A DNA stretch of 64,000 nucleotides. Origin: Clostridia bacterium (GTDB lineage: Bacteria; Bacillota; Clostridia; Oscillospirales; Acutalibacteraceae). Below, one piece after another: positions 1 through 8,062 of the stretch (positions are counted from its first letter, which is position 1; each line of letters opens with the position of its first letter). Below the pieces are notes generated by a model. That model was not told the DNA's origin and did not search any database. It worked only from the letters and a program-made list of their open reading frames with translations. The stretch spans positions 1 through 64,000 of the forward strand of contig JAFPUM010000014.1 in the NCBI GenBank assembly GCA_017395425.1, read 5' to 3'. The translations under genes and the position numbers were made by a program.

Positions 1-1
1 G

Positions 2-337
2 AATACCGAGAATCCCGCGCCGGAGAATACCGAAAATCCTCCGCCGGAAAATACCGAGAATCCCGCGCCGGAGAATACCGGGAATCCCGCGCCGGAGAAT
101 ACCGAAAATCCTCCACCGGAGAATACCGAAAATCCCGCGCCGGAGAATACCGAAAATCCCGCGCCGGAGAATACCGAAAATCCTCCGCCGAAGAATACCG
201 AGAATCCCGCGCCGGAGAATACCGGGAATCCCGCGCCGGAGAATACCGAAAATCCTCCACCGGAGAATACCGAAAATCCCGCGCCGGAAAATACCGAAAA
301 TCCTCCACCGGAGAATACCGAAAATCCCGCGCCTGTG
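2..337 (+). repeat. 24-bp tandem repeat, 14 units, coding NTEN-P-A/P-P-E
   Basis: Fourteen in-frame 24-bp units run from the window edge, so the full array may be longer. Units differ mainly at A/P (gcg versus ccg/cca) and at E/G (gag versus ggg). Variants such as the NTGNPAPE unit recur at regular distances, suggesting expansion by multi-unit duplication. Confidence 0.9.
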
Positions 338-1063
338 AGTGGGGAAACGCCTGCTGCTGAAGAATCGGTGAAACCTTTGCTTGCATGGGAGAAGGTAGCA
401 GCAAGCCCATCTGAACCTGTACGGCATTCATGGGGATTGATTCTCGGATTAACCGTGTTGCTGGCAACAGTGCTGTTTTTCCTGACATGGTTGTTCGGAT
501 CAAAGGTACCCAAGAACAGGCATGACGAATGGATGAATCAGATGGGGGCTGTGCCGCCGCGTCCTACGGTGATGAATAACGTATCTTCTGAAGCGCCGGA
601 TGATACGGCGGGCACTACGGAACAGACGAAGAAAACGCTCAAAGCGGTGAAGAGAACGTCGACGAGCTTCACTCAGACCAGTCCCACAACTACTCATAAT
701 GAGTGGTATATAGAATGGCTGTACAACGAGGATAGTGATGATGTGTGGTGGTATCATGCCACTACTACCTTGAAAGAGACGACAAAACAAACCACTGAAT
801 CCGCCGTGTCAAGTGAGCCGGAAACGTCAAGTGAATCAAGTGCGTCAAGTGAATCAAGTGCGTCAAGTGAATCAAGTGCGTCAAGCGAATCCAGTTCGTC
901 AAGCGAATCCAGTTCGTCAAGCGAATCCAGTTCGTCAAGCGAATCCAGTTCGTCAAGCGAATCCAGTTCGTCAAGCGAATCCAGTATTCCTGAGCCTCCG
1001 TCTACCAGCACGAGTGTGCCTAAGCCTGCGCCTACCGGACCGGTTTCGTCAAGTGAACCTTAA
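2..1063 (+). CDS. Single-pass membrane protein with NTENPAP octapeptide repeats and Ser/Glu-rich outer domain (5' end outside window)
   Basis: The reading frame is open from the first bases of the window, so the true start lies upstream and 353 residues are visible. The first 336 nt encode 14 tandem octapeptides of the type NTENPAPE or NTENPPPE (24-bp units). One hydrophobic segment follows at visible residues about 144-165 (GLILGLTVLLATVLFFLTWLF), then a Thr/Ser-rich stretch and about nine SSESSA/SSESSS hexapeptides ending in a Pro-rich tail. There is no enzyme motif. The membrane segment sits far from the N-terminus, so I infer an N-in, C-out anchor. The next gene has the same architecture, and the two are probably paired surface or envelope proteins of unknown role. 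Confidence 0.75.
   Translation, partial: NTENPAPENTENPPPENTENPAPENTGNPAPENTENPPPENTENPAPENTENPAPENTENPPPKNTENPAPENTGNPAPENTENPPPENTENPAPENTENPPPENTENPAPVSGETPAAEESVKPLLAWEKVAASPSEPVRHSWGLILGLTVLLATVLFFLTWLFGSKVPKNRHDEWMNQMGAVPPRPTVMNNVSSEAPDDTAGTTEQTKKTLKAVKRTSTSFTQTSPTTTHNEWYIEWLYNEDSDDVWWYHATTTLKETTKQTTESAVSSEPETSSESSASSESSASSESSASSESSSSSESSSSSESSSSSESSSSSESSSSSESSIPEPPSTSTSVPKPAPTGPVSSSEP
831..983 (+). repeat. 18-bp coding repeat (SSESSA / SSESSS)
   Basis: Tandem 18-bp units encode Ser-Ser-Glu-Ser-Ser-Ala/Ser: about three with the gcg (Ala) codon, then about six with tcg (Ser) and an agc/tcc codon shift. They form the flexible outer stalk of the membrane protein. Confidence 0.85.
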
Positions 1064-1088
1064 CCGTCACCTGACTTCTCGCGGAGAT

Positions 1089-1110
1089 AACAGCTTCCGA
1101 AAGCTGTTTT
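1089..1110 (+). terminator. Weak hairpin between two membrane-protein genes
   Basis: AACAGCTT and AAGCTGTT form an 8-bp stem around CCGA, followed by only four T. It would be at most a partial terminator, so the flanking genes may be co-transcribed. Confidence 0.4.
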
Positions 1111-1140
1111 GAAATTCATAAAAAAAGAGGTAATGCAACA

Positions 1141-1704
1141 ATGGAAAACAATCCCAACAAGGCTCCTGCCAATTCACCGGAAGCGACCCCCACTTATACC
1201 CAGATGCCTATCCCGCAGGAACTGAAGCCGCCTATGCAAGCGGCTGTCAGCCAGACCCAGACCGCTGGCTCCGGCGGCGGAAAGTCCAATACAGGACTGA
1301 TTGCGGTGCTGATTATCATTATTCTCCTGCTGCTGGCGCTGCTGCTGTGGCTGCTCTTCGGCGGCAAGATCGGCGGCGACAAGGTCAGCGACAGCGACGA
1401 AGGCACCGTATCCGCCGTGCAGCAGGTTGCCGACGACACAGAGGCTACCACCGAATCGGATGTGAGTTCGGAAACCAAAAAATCTCAGAATAAAACCAGC
1501 AAAAAAACTTCCGCAACCGTGGCTTCCGACGTTACCGGCGAGGATGAACCCGACGAGAACGGCGTCGTAGTCACGCCCATTACACCCGGCAGTGGAGAAG
1601 AATCGGATCCTTCCCAGAATCCAAATGCACCTTCTAACGATAATCCTGACAATACAGGCACTGGTACAGGTACGAATGCCTCCGTACCCGGAAACGCACC
1701 GTAA
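1141..1704 (+). CDS. Small single-pass membrane protein, Pro-rich inside, acidic Thr/Ser-rich outside
   Basis: The product has 187 residues. Residues 1-45 are Pro/Gln-rich and without charge clusters, residues about 52-75 are a long hydrophobic helix (GLIAVLIIIILLLLALLLWL), and residues 76-187 are a disordered Asp/Glu/Thr/Asn/Gly-rich tail ending near GNAP. GAGGT about ten bases upstream of the ATG serves as ribosome site. It lies 77 nt after the preceding repeat-bearing membrane protein and shares its plan of cytoplasmic low-complexity segment, one helix and outer low-complexity tail. I recognise no family. It could be a surface or cell-envelope anchor; that is inference from topology. Confidence 0.7.
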   Translation: MENNPNKAPANSPEATPTYTQMPIPQELKPPMQAAVSQTQTAGSGGGKSNTGLIAVLIIIILLLLALLLWLLFGGKIGGDKVSDSDEGTVSAVQQVADDTEATTESDVSSETKKSQNKTSKKTSATVASDVTGEDEPDENGVVVTPITPGSGEESDPSQNPNAPSNDNPDNTGTGTGTNASVPGNAP

Positions 1705-1838
1705 CATGTAAATCGGTACATTATGCAGCAGTATTCACTTTAATGAGAATATTCATACCATCAGCTTCTTCCACACAGGCAGATCCCGAAGCCCGAAAAA
1801 TTCTTTGGAAAATTTTTTGTGAAATGTGCAACTGGGTC

Positions 1839-1872
1839 TTGTAATTTATGGAAAAATGCGGTATGATATAAT
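1839..1872 (+). promoter_or_regulatory. Promoter of gap with strong ribosome site
   Basis: TTGTAA (1839-1844), a 17-bp spacer, then TATGAT (1862-1867), with a second TATAAT overlapping at 1867-1872. AGGAGGT at 1887-1893 precedes the ATG at 1903 by nine bases, as expected for a highly expressed glycolytic gene. Confidence 0.7.
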
Positions 1873-1902
1873 CATAAAATTTCTTTAGGAGGTAACTTTC
1901 CC

Positions 1903-2940
1903 ATGTCCGTAAAAGTTGCTATTAATGGTTTTGGCCGCATTGGCCGTCTCGCGTTCAGACAGATGTTCGGCGCCGAGGGTTATGAAGTTGTCGCGATCAA
2001 CGATCTGACCAAGCCCTCCATGCTCGCTCAGCTGCTCAAGTATGACACCGCACAGGGCGGTTACTGCGGCAAGATCGGCGAAGGTCTCCACACCGTTGAG
2101 GCTGACGACGAAGTCGGCACCATCACCGTGGACGGCAAGACCCTCAAGATTTATGCAATGGCGAAGGCCAACGAGCTGCCCTGGGGCGAAATCGGTGTAG
2201 ACGTCGTTCTCGAATGCACCGGCTTCTACTGCTCCAAGGAGAAGAGCCAGGCTCACATCGATGCAGGCGCGAAGAAGGTTGTTATTTCCGCCCCCGCCGG
2301 CAACGACCTCAAGACCATTGTTTTCAGCGTGAATGAGAACACCCTCACCGCTGAGGATACCATCATCTCCGCTGCTTCCTGCACCACCAACTGTCTCGCT
2401 CCCATGGCGAAGGCGCTCAACGACTATGCTCCCATCCAGAGCGGTATCATGAGCACCATTCATGCTTACACCGGCGATCAGATGATCCTTGACGGTCCTC
2501 ACAGAAAGGGCGACCTCAGAAGAGCCAGAGCCGGCGCTGCCAACATCGTTCCCAACTCCACCGGTGCTGCCAAGGCAATTGGTCTGGTTATCCCCGAACT
2601 CAACGGCAAGCTCATCGGTTCCGCTCAGAGAGTGCCTGTTCCCACCGGTTCCACCACCATCCTGACCGCTGTTGTCAAGGGCGCTGACGTGACCAAGGAA
2701 GGCATCAATGCCGCTATGAAGGCTGCTGCTTCCGAGTCCTTCGGCTATAACGAGGATCAGATCGTTTCTTCTGACGTAATCGGTATGAGATACGGTTCTC
2801 TCTTCGATGCTACCCAGACGATGGTTGCCAAGATCGCTGATGACCTCTATGAGGTTCAGGTTGTTTCTTGGTATGACAACGAGAACTCCTACACCAGCCA
2901 GATGGTTCGCACCATCAAGTACTTTGCGGAGCTTGCGTAA
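1903..2940 (+). CDS. gap: Glyceraldehyde-3-phosphate dehydrogenase
   Basis: Catalyses the NAD-dependent oxidation and phosphorylation of glyceraldehyde 3-phosphate in cytosolic glycolysis. The 345-residue protein has the nucleotide-binding start [14 protein letters not shown], the catalytic [13 protein letters not shown] motif with its cysteine near residue 160, the phosphate-site sequence [14 protein letters not shown], and the C-terminal [12 protein letters not shown] motif. It is slightly longer than the usual 330-340. It has its own promoter and a terminator downstream, so it is monocistronic, unlike the gap-pgk-tpi operons of many Firmicutes. Heavy use of preferred codons (AAG, CTC, GGC, ACC) fits high expression. 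Confidence 0.98.
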   Translation: MSVKVAINGFGRIGRLAFRQMFGAEGYEVVAINDLTKPSMLAQLLKYDTAQGGYCGKIGEGLHTVEADDEVGTITVDGKTLKIYAMAKANELPWGEIGVDVVLECTGFYCSKEKSQAHIDAGAKKVVISAPAGNDLKTIVFSVNENTLTAEDTIISAASCTTNCLAPMAKALNDYAPIQSGIMSTIHAYTGDQMILDGPHRKGDLRRARAGAANIVPNSTGAAKAIGLVIPELNGKLIGSAQRVPVPTGSTTILTAVVKGADVTKEGINAAMKAAASESFGYNEDQIVSSDVIGMRYGSLFDATQTMVAKIADDLYEVQVVSWYDNENSYTSQMVRTIKYFAELA

Positions 2941-3051
2941 TTATCTCATTTCGCGATTCCGTTAATTGCTTGCGCCGCAGATGATTTACCGACTGTGCAG
3001 TATCCGTTACCGGGCTGCTGATTGGGTAAATAGGTAATTGTCAAATGAATT

Positions 3052-3092
3052 CCGGCAGAATTGTTTTCGGACAGCTCTGCCGGGATTTTTTT
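3052..3092 (+). terminator. Rho-independent terminator of gap
   Basis: CCGGCAGA pairs with TCTGCCGG across a 16-nt loop and is followed by a run of seven T. Confidence 0.85.
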
Positions 3093-3117
3093 CTATGTCT
3101 CACTTTTCGTTCATAAT

Positions 3118-3147
3118 TTGTTCAACATTCACGGGCGAATCTATGAT
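3118..3147 (+). promoter_or_regulatory. Promoter of the LCP-family gene
   Basis: TTGTTC, an 18-bp spacer, then TATGAT. Transcription would begin near 3154, at or inside the upstream ATG at 3153. This argues for translation from the GTG at 3183. Confidence 0.55.
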
Positions 3148-3182
3148 ACAATATGGCGATACAGAGAAGGAAAGGGCGGTAT

Positions 3183-5513
3183 GTGGATTTGAAAGAAGAA
3201 AGAGACGAGATGATTTTGTCGGAAGAATCGACAGAGCAGGATGATGTGATGGAATCACCCGTATCTTCCGAGGAGACAGTTACCGAGGAAACGTCGTCGG
3301 AACCCGAGACATCGGATGTGCCGGAGGAAGCCGAAGAACCGGAGGAGGCAAAGGAAGAAGCGGAAGCGTCAGTTCCTGTTTCGCTGGGCGAGGTGGAAGA
3401 ATGGGAAACAGATGCGGAGATTGATCCGTCGGTAGCTTTTGTCGAAGGGGAAAAGGGACAAGATGCAGGTTCCGCCGGGGAACTGGACGCGATTGCCGCG
3501 ATGGAAATTGCCCGTCTGGCGAGCGCGATTTTTGATGACGTTGAGGGTTTAACGGAATCCGTGGAGGAACCCGAAGAACCCGAGGAATCCGAAGAATCCG
3601 AGGAACCCGAAGAATCCGAGGAACCCGAAGAATCCGAGGAACCCGAGGAACCCGAAGAACCCGAGGAATCCGAAGAATCCGAAGAATCCGAGGAACCCGA
3701 AGAACCCGAGGAGCCCGAAGAACCCGAGGAGCCCGAAGAACCTGAGGAACCCGAAGAACCTGAGGAACCCGAAGAACCCGAGGAGCCCGAGGAGCCCGAA
3801 GAATGCGAAGAACCTGAGAAACCAGAAGAATCCGAAGAACCCGAAGAAGCGCAACTGGCGGCAATGTTTGGTGCCATTGCGGCAGCGGAAATTGCCAGTC
3901 TGACTAACGAAGTAATAGGTGAATTGTCGGAGCCGGAATCAGTCGGGGAAGAACCGGAACTGGTCGAAGAAGAGCCGGAACTGGTTGAGGAAGAACCGGA
4001 ACTGGTCGAAGAAGAACCCGAACTGGTTGAGGAAGAGCCGGAACTCATCGAGGAAGAACCGGAACTCATCGAAGAAGAGCCGGAACTGGTTGAGGAAGAG
4101 CCGGAACTGGTTGAGGAAGAGCCGGAGCTGGTCGAGGAAGAGCCGGAACTGGTTGAGGAAGAACCGGAACTGGTCGAGGAAGAACCGGAACTGGTTGAGG
4201 AAGAGCCGGAACTGGTCGAGGAAGAGCCGGAACTGGTCGAGGAAGAGCCGGAACTGGTCGAGGAAGAGCCGGAACTGGTCGAGGAAGAGCCGGAACCGGT
4301 CGAGGAAGAGCCGGAACTGGTCGAGGAAGAGCCGGAACTGGTCGAAGAAGAACCGGTCATTCCTGATAAGACAGAAGAAGCGGAACCAAGCGCCGTTTTA
4401 AAAACGGAAAAGGCGAAGAAACCCAAGAAAAAAGGTTCGGGGTGGCGTAAGCTTTTGATTGTTTTGGTGGCACTGGTGGCGTTGCTGGTGCTGATTTGTG
4501 CGGCAGGCTATGGTGTGTTCACGCATTATTACAATAAGCTCAATCGTCAGTCGCTGGATACGCCGGTGGAAATTGTCACGCAGATTGATCTGGATGACGA
4601 TTACGATGAGGAAGCAGAGGATTCGTCCGCCGAGGAAATTGCGGATTTGGATGAATATGTATTGGGTAATCTGAAAGACGGCGACGAAGCGCTGCAATTT
4701 GACGACGAAAATGTGACCAATATTCTCATGATCGGCACGGATAACCGTGGCAGCAGCAGCCGCCACTGTCGCAGCGACTCCATGATTATTCTTTCGGTCA
4801 ACCGCCGTACCAAGAAGATTATTCTCACATCGGTCATGCGCGATATCTATGCCAATATACCCGGGGCGGGCAATACCCGTATCAATGCCGCCTATGCGTA
4901 TGGCGGTCCGAATCTGCTGATCCGTACCATCGAAAAGAACTTTAAAATTCATCTTGATAAATACGTACAGGTGGATTTTTACAGCTTCATGGATATCGTG
5001 GATGCCATCGGCGGTGTGGAGATGAACGTCAGTGCCGCGGAAATCAGGGTTATGAACAAAATCTATATTCCGGAACTCAATGAGCATCTGGGTTTGCCCA
5101 AAAATCTCGATAAGATTGACGTCAACAAGGCGGGCATGATGCGGCTTAACGGTAAACAGGCGGTTGCCTATTCCCGCGTGCGGTATGTAGGCAACGGCGA
5201 TTTCGGACGTACCGAACGTCAGCGCAAGGTACTCAATGAGATTTTCAAGACGGCCAAGGGAATGAGCGTGAGCGAACTGAATCAGTTTGCCAATGTGGCG
5301 CTGCCCTGCATTACCACCAATCTCACCAAGGGCGAAGTGCTGTCGATGCTGATGCAGACGCCGGAGTTTCTGGAGTATGACATGGTGTCGGCGAGAATGC
5401 CTATTGACGGCAGCTTTAAGTATATGACGGTGCGCAAGATGTCGGTGCTGGGCGTGGATTTTGCCAAGAACCGCAAATATTGGTATAAAACTGTTTACGG
5501 CGAGGAAAGCTGA
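3183..5513 (+). CDS. LytR-CpsA-Psr (LCP) family cell-wall glycopolymer transferase with long acidic cytoplasmic repeats
   Basis: LCP proteins transfer teichoic-acid or polysaccharide precursors from lipid carriers to peptidoglycan outside the membrane. Seen from the GTG start (776 residues): residues 1-420 are extremely acidic, with EEPEES-type repeats at about 128-222 and about 19 ELVEEEP heptads at about 253-389. Then come a KKPKKK basic stop, one membrane helix near 425-447, and an LCP domain from about 512 with NILMIGTDNRG, a conserved SVMRDIY stretch, the basic GDFGRTERQRKVL motif and the YSRVRY stretch. GTG 3183 is preferred over ATG 3153 because it follows GAAAGGGCGG and lies downstream of the predicted +1. 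Ordinary LCP proteins have a short cytoplasmic tail of tens of residues; this one is about ten times longer. Confidence 0.9.
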   Translation: MDLKEERDEMILSEESTEQDDVMESPVSSEETVTEETSSEPETSDVPEEAEEPEEAKEEAEASVPVSLGEVEEWETDAEIDPSVAFVEGEKGQDAGSAGELDAIAAMEIARLASAIFDDVEGLTESVEEPEEPEESEESEEPEESEEPEESEEPEEPEEPEESEESEESEEPEEPEEPEEPEEPEEPEEPEEPEEPEEPEEPEEPEECEEPEKPEESEEPEEAQLAAMFGAIAAAEIASLTNEVIGELSEPESVGEEPELVEEEPELVEEEPELVEEEPELVEEEPELIEEEPELIEEEPELVEEEPELVEEEPELVEEEPELVEEEPELVEEEPELVEEEPELVEEEPELVEEEPELVEEEPELVEEEPEPVEEEPELVEEEPELVEEEPVIPDKTEEAEPSAVLKTEKAKKPKKKGSGWRKLLIVLVALVALLVLICAAGYGVFTHYYNKLNRQSLDTPVEIVTQIDLDDDYDEEAEDSSAEEIADLDEYVLGNLKDGDEALQFDDENVTNILMIGTDNRGSSSRHCRSDSMIILSVNRRTKKIILTSVMRDIYANIPGAGNTRINAAYAYGGPNLLIRTIEKNFKIHLDKYVQVDFYSFMDIVDAIGGVEMNVSAAEIRVMNKIYIPELNEHLGLPKNLDKIDVNKAGMMRLNGKQAVAYSRVRYVGNGDFGRTERQRKVLNEIFKTAKGMSVSELNQFANVALPCITTNLTKGEVLSMLMQTPEFLEYDMVSARMPIDGSFKYMTVRKMSVLGVDFAKNRKYWYKTVYGEES
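3567..3846 (+). repeat. Acidic coding repeat (EEPEES / EEPEEP)
   Basis: Degenerate 9- to 18-bp units of gaacccgag and gaatccgag encode alternating Glu-Glu-Pro and Glu-Glu-Ser. The array lies in the cytoplasmic part of the LCP protein. Confidence 0.85.
3953..4355 (+). repeat. 21-bp coding repeat, about 19 units (ELVEEEP)
   Basis: In-frame 21-bp units encode Glu-Leu-Val-Glu-Glu-Glu-Pro, with two ELI and one EPV variant. The last eight or so units are nearly identical at nucleotide level, implying recent expansion; length should be polymorphic between strains. Confidence 0.9.
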
Positions 5514-5546
5514 CTTTCGTAAAAAAAGAAGAATGATCGGCACAGT

Positions 5547-5600
5547 GCGGACAGGTTTTGCAAGGTTATAACACCCTTGCAAGGCCTGTCCGCTTTATTT
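5547..5600 (+). terminator. Terminator of the LCP gene
   Basis: GCGGACAGG pairs with CCTGTCCGC, with a second inner stem (TTGCAAGG with CCTTGCAA), followed by TTTATTT. Confidence 0.85.
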
Positions 5601-5618
5601 AATAGGGCTGGAATAATT

Positions 5619-5635
5619 GGTCAAAAAAAGTCAGA
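5619..5635 (+). promoter_or_regulatory. CtsR box 1 (imperfect)
   Basis: GGTCAAA-AAA-AGTCAGA. The published CtsR heptad repeat is RGTCAAA-NAN-RGTCAAA; the first half matches fully and the second in five of seven. It lies about 100 bp upstream of the core promoter. Confidence 0.55.
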
Positions 5636-5706
5636 TTTTTTTGAAAAAAGAGAAAACAAGAGCATTCAGGCGAACGAGGGAGAAAATAATACAAAAGCAG
5701 CAAAAC

Positions 5707-5739
5707 ATTGACTTTTTCTGACTTTGACTTTTTCTGATG
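5707..5739 (-). promoter_or_regulatory. Two overlapping CtsR boxes on the reverse strand
   Basis: Read on the reverse strand the stretch contains AGTCAGA-AAA-AGTCAAT and a second box sharing one heptad. The second box covers the -35 hexamer of the ctsR promoter. Confidence 0.55.
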
Positions 5740-5751
5740 AATAAGTATAAT
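5724..5751 (+). promoter_or_regulatory. Core promoter of the ctsR operon
   Basis: TTGACT, a 16-bp spacer, then TATAAT. It is embedded among CtsR boxes on both sides, so CtsR binding would block polymerase. Confidence 0.75.
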
Positions 5752-5763
5752 GATAATCACAAA

Positions 5764-5780
5764 AGGTCAAAGAAAGTCAA
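5764..5780 (+). promoter_or_regulatory. CtsR box at the transcription start (best match)
   Basis: GGTCAAA-GAA-AGTCAAG matches the direct heptad repeat in 13 of 14 fixed positions with the correct NAN spacer. It lies just downstream of the -10 hexamer. Confidence 0.8.
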
Positions 5781-5828
5781 GGACATTTGAAAACAAATGA
5801 AACCAAGACCTTTGGGAGATGAACAAAC

Positions 5829-6287
5829 GTGAGAATGAGTGAACAGGTGGCGCGGTATATTCTGGAACTGCTCGACAGCCGGGACGGTACCGCCGAAATC
5901 CGACGCAACGAGCTGGCGGATCAGATAGGGTGCGTGCCCAGTCAGATCAATTACGTCATCACGTCGCGCTTTACCCCCGAACAGGGCTACATGGTGGAGA
6001 GCAGACGGGGCGGCGGCGGTTATATCCGTATCACACGGGTGCGTCTGAGCGGTCCGTCGGCGGTCATGCACGTCGTCAACAGCATCGGCGACAGTGTGGA
6101 CAGCGGTACGGCACGTATGCTGATTGTCAACCTGACCGATCGAGGCATCCTGACGCCGCCGATTGCGGAAATCATGCTCGCCGCGTGCGGTGACAGCGCT
6201 TTGAAGGCATTGCCTCCGGCGTATCGTGACATCGCGCGGGCAGGAATTCTCAAACAAATGCTTATCAAATGCGCAATCAGTCAATAA
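5829..6287 (+). CDS. ctsR: CtsR, repressor of class III heat-shock genes
   Basis: Dimeric repressor of clp genes that is inactivated by heat and removed through McsB and ClpC. The 152-residue protein has the N-terminal winged-helix segment (residues about 3-70) including ELADQIGCVPSQINYVI and the wing RRGGGGYIRITRV with the tetraglycine loop known as the thermosensor in Bacillus. The start is GTG 5829, ten bases after GGGAG; the ATG two codons later is less well spaced. It is the first gene of ctsR-mcsA-mcsB-clpC, and several CtsR boxes surround its promoter, implying autoregulation. Confidence 0.96.
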   Translation: MRMSEQVARYILELLDSRDGTAEIRRNELADQIGCVPSQINYVITSRFTPEQGYMVESRRGGGGYIRITRVRLSGPSAVMHVVNSIGDSVDSGTARMLIVNLTDRGILTPPIAEIMLAACGDSALKALPPAYRDIARAGILKQMLIKCAISQ

Positions 6288-6325
6288 TGACATTGCAAAA
6301 TCATAGAGAAAGGGAATGAAGAAGT

Positions 6326-6886
6326 ATGTTGTGCGAAAAATGTAAGAAGAATGAGGCTACGGCTTATATCAAGACAAATGTGAACGGGGATGTGCATGAG
6401 TATCATCTCTGCCCGGACTGTGCGGCGGAATTGAGAAACAGCGGGGAATTCGGCAAGCTGTTTGATTGGAACGGATTGGATGACTTCGGCGGTTTCGGCT
6501 CTCTCTGGGGCTTGAACAGCGGATTCGATCTGGTGAGCAGTCTGCTCAGTTCGCCCTTCGGGAGTCTTGGCGGCTTCGGCAGTGCGCCCGCGATTGGTTC
6601 AGGCAAACGCTGTCCGGTGTGCGGTTCGGATTTCGGCGAGATAGCCAAATCCGGCAAGGCGGGCTGTCCGAATTGCTATACCGAATTCAGAAACCGTCTG
6701 GCGCCCACCATCAAGAAAATTCATGGCAACACGGTTCACTGCGGCAAGCATTCCAAAGTGACCACCGAGCAGAGCCATGAAAACGAAATTGCCTCGCTGC
6801 GCAATCAGCTCAACGAAGCCATTCAGAGCGAAAATTATGAGCGTGCCGCCGAACTTCGCGACCAGATCAAGGCGATGGAAGCCTGA
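6326..6886 (+). CDS. mcsA: McsA, zinc-binding activator of the McsB arginine kinase
   Basis: McsA stimulates McsB and takes part in delivery of substrates to ClpCP. The 186-residue product has four CxxC pairs (CEKCKK at residue 3, CPDC near 29, CPVCG near 93 and CPNC near 112), a Gly/Phe-rich linker of about 55 residues between the two zinc modules, and a C-terminal UVR motif (NEIASLRNQLNEAIQSENYE region, then AAELRDQI). It lies 38 nt after ctsR and 61 nt before mcsB in one transcript. Confidence 0.95.
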   Translation: MLCEKCKKNEATAYIKTNVNGDVHEYHLCPDCAAELRNSGEFGKLFDWNGLDDFGGFGSLWGLNSGFDLVSSLLSSPFGSLGGFGSAPAIGSGKRCPVCGSDFGEIAKSGKAGCPNCYTEFRNRLAPTIKKIHGNTVHCGKHSKVTTEQSHENEIASLRNQLNEAIQSENYERAAELRDQIKAMEA

Positions 6887-6947
6887 CGGCAGGCGGACGA
6901 AAGATCAGATTTCATGCAAAAATTCAGAAAAAAACGGAGTGACAGTT

Positions 6948-7991
6948 ATGTCCGGTAATGAGAAAAATACAGAGAGAAAATGGTACCAGACCCAGGGCAA
7001 GGAAGCCGACACCGTGATCAGTACGCGGCTGCGGTTTGCCCGGAATCTGAACGGCTATCCTTTCCCGCACCGTATGACCGACGCGCAGAAGAAGGAAGTC
7101 AATGAAAAAGTGCGCGACGCCCTGATTGGCGGCAATTCCGCGCTGCGTGACAGTTTCACCTATGTGGAGGCTGACCAATTGTCGCCTGTGCAGCTGGCGG
7201 CAATGGTGGAACGGCATCTCATCAGTCCCGAATTCGCGGGCAATCCCAAGGGTCGGGCGCTGCTGATGATGAAGGACGAATCGGTGAGCATCATGCTCAA
7301 TGAGGAAGACCATCTGCGGATTCAGGTGATGGGAAGCGGCTTGCAGCTCGATGAACTCTACGATACGGCGGACAAGATTGATACGCTTCTTGATGAAACG
7401 CTTCATTTTGCGTTTGATGAAGAACTGGGCTATCTCACTGCCTGCCCGACCAATCTCGGCACCGGCATGAGAGCGTCGGTCATGCTGCATCTTCCTGCAT
7501 TGACCGCAAGCGGCACACTCAACCGGATTGCCTCCAGTCTCGACAAGATGGGCGCGACTATCCGCGGAAGCTATGGAGAAGGCAGTCAATCCAGCAGCGC
7601 GATGTATCAGGTATCTAATCAGGTGACGCTGGGCATCAGCGAAAAGGATACCCTCTCCAATCTGACCGAAATCACCCGTCAGATGATTGCACTGGAAAAG
7701 AAAGCACGCGCCGGAATGCTGAAATCGGAAGCCTATCAGGATACCGTCTGGCGTGCGCTGGGACTTATGAAATGCGCCCGCGTGATGAGCAGCGAGGAAT
7801 TCGGGGAACTGTATTCGGCACTGCGCATGGGCGTGGCGGAAGGAATCGTCACCGACGTGACGCTCGACCGGCTCGCCGACCTGTATGTCAAGGTACAACC
7901 TGCCAACATCATGGAGCAGTACGGCAAGGAACTGACGCCGTCCCAGCGCGACCAGAAACGCGCCGAAATTCTCAGAAACGAGTTGCGATAA
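6948..7991 (+). CDS. mcsB: McsB, protein-arginine kinase
   Basis: Phosphorylates arginine side chains, marking CtsR and damaged proteins for ClpCP. The 347-residue protein is related to phosphagen kinases and shows the ATP-binding arginine segment STRLRFARNLNGYPFP (residues about 25-40), the NEEDHLRIQVM motif, and RGSYGEGSQ with the following phosphate-binding loop. The ATG at 6948 follows CGGAGTG and gives the normal family length; the frame extends upstream into mcsA without a ribosome site, so I do not use the longer version. Confidence 0.96.
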   Translation: MSGNEKNTERKWYQTQGKEADTVISTRLRFARNLNGYPFPHRMTDAQKKEVNEKVRDALIGGNSALRDSFTYVEADQLSPVQLAAMVERHLISPEFAGNPKGRALLMMKDESVSIMLNEEDHLRIQVMGSGLQLDELYDTADKIDTLLDETLHFAFDEELGYLTACPTNLGTGMRASVMLHLPALTASGTLNRIASSLDKMGATIRGSYGEGSQSSSAMYQVSNQVTLGISEKDTLSNLTEITRQMIALEKKARAGMLKSEAYQDTVWRALGLMKCARVMSSEEFGELYSALRMGVAEGIVTDVTLDRLADLYVKVQPANIMEQYGKELTPSQRDQKRAEILRNELR

Positions 7992-8062
7992 AGAACGCGC
8001 CGATTGGCAAATGCTTCCGGCGCATAGGATAAAGAATCAATGACAGAAACGGGGGTTTGTTT

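Noticed and set aside
2-337. Possible CRISPR array because of regular 24-bp periodicity
   Set aside because: Units are contiguous without unique spacers, stay in frame, and encode a peptide repeat.
3122-4426. Long minus-strand frame of 434 codons rich in Ser-Ser-Gly opposite the LCP gene
   Set aside because: It mirrors the acidic repeats of the plus strand, has no ribosome site or start context, and its composition follows from the repeat unit.
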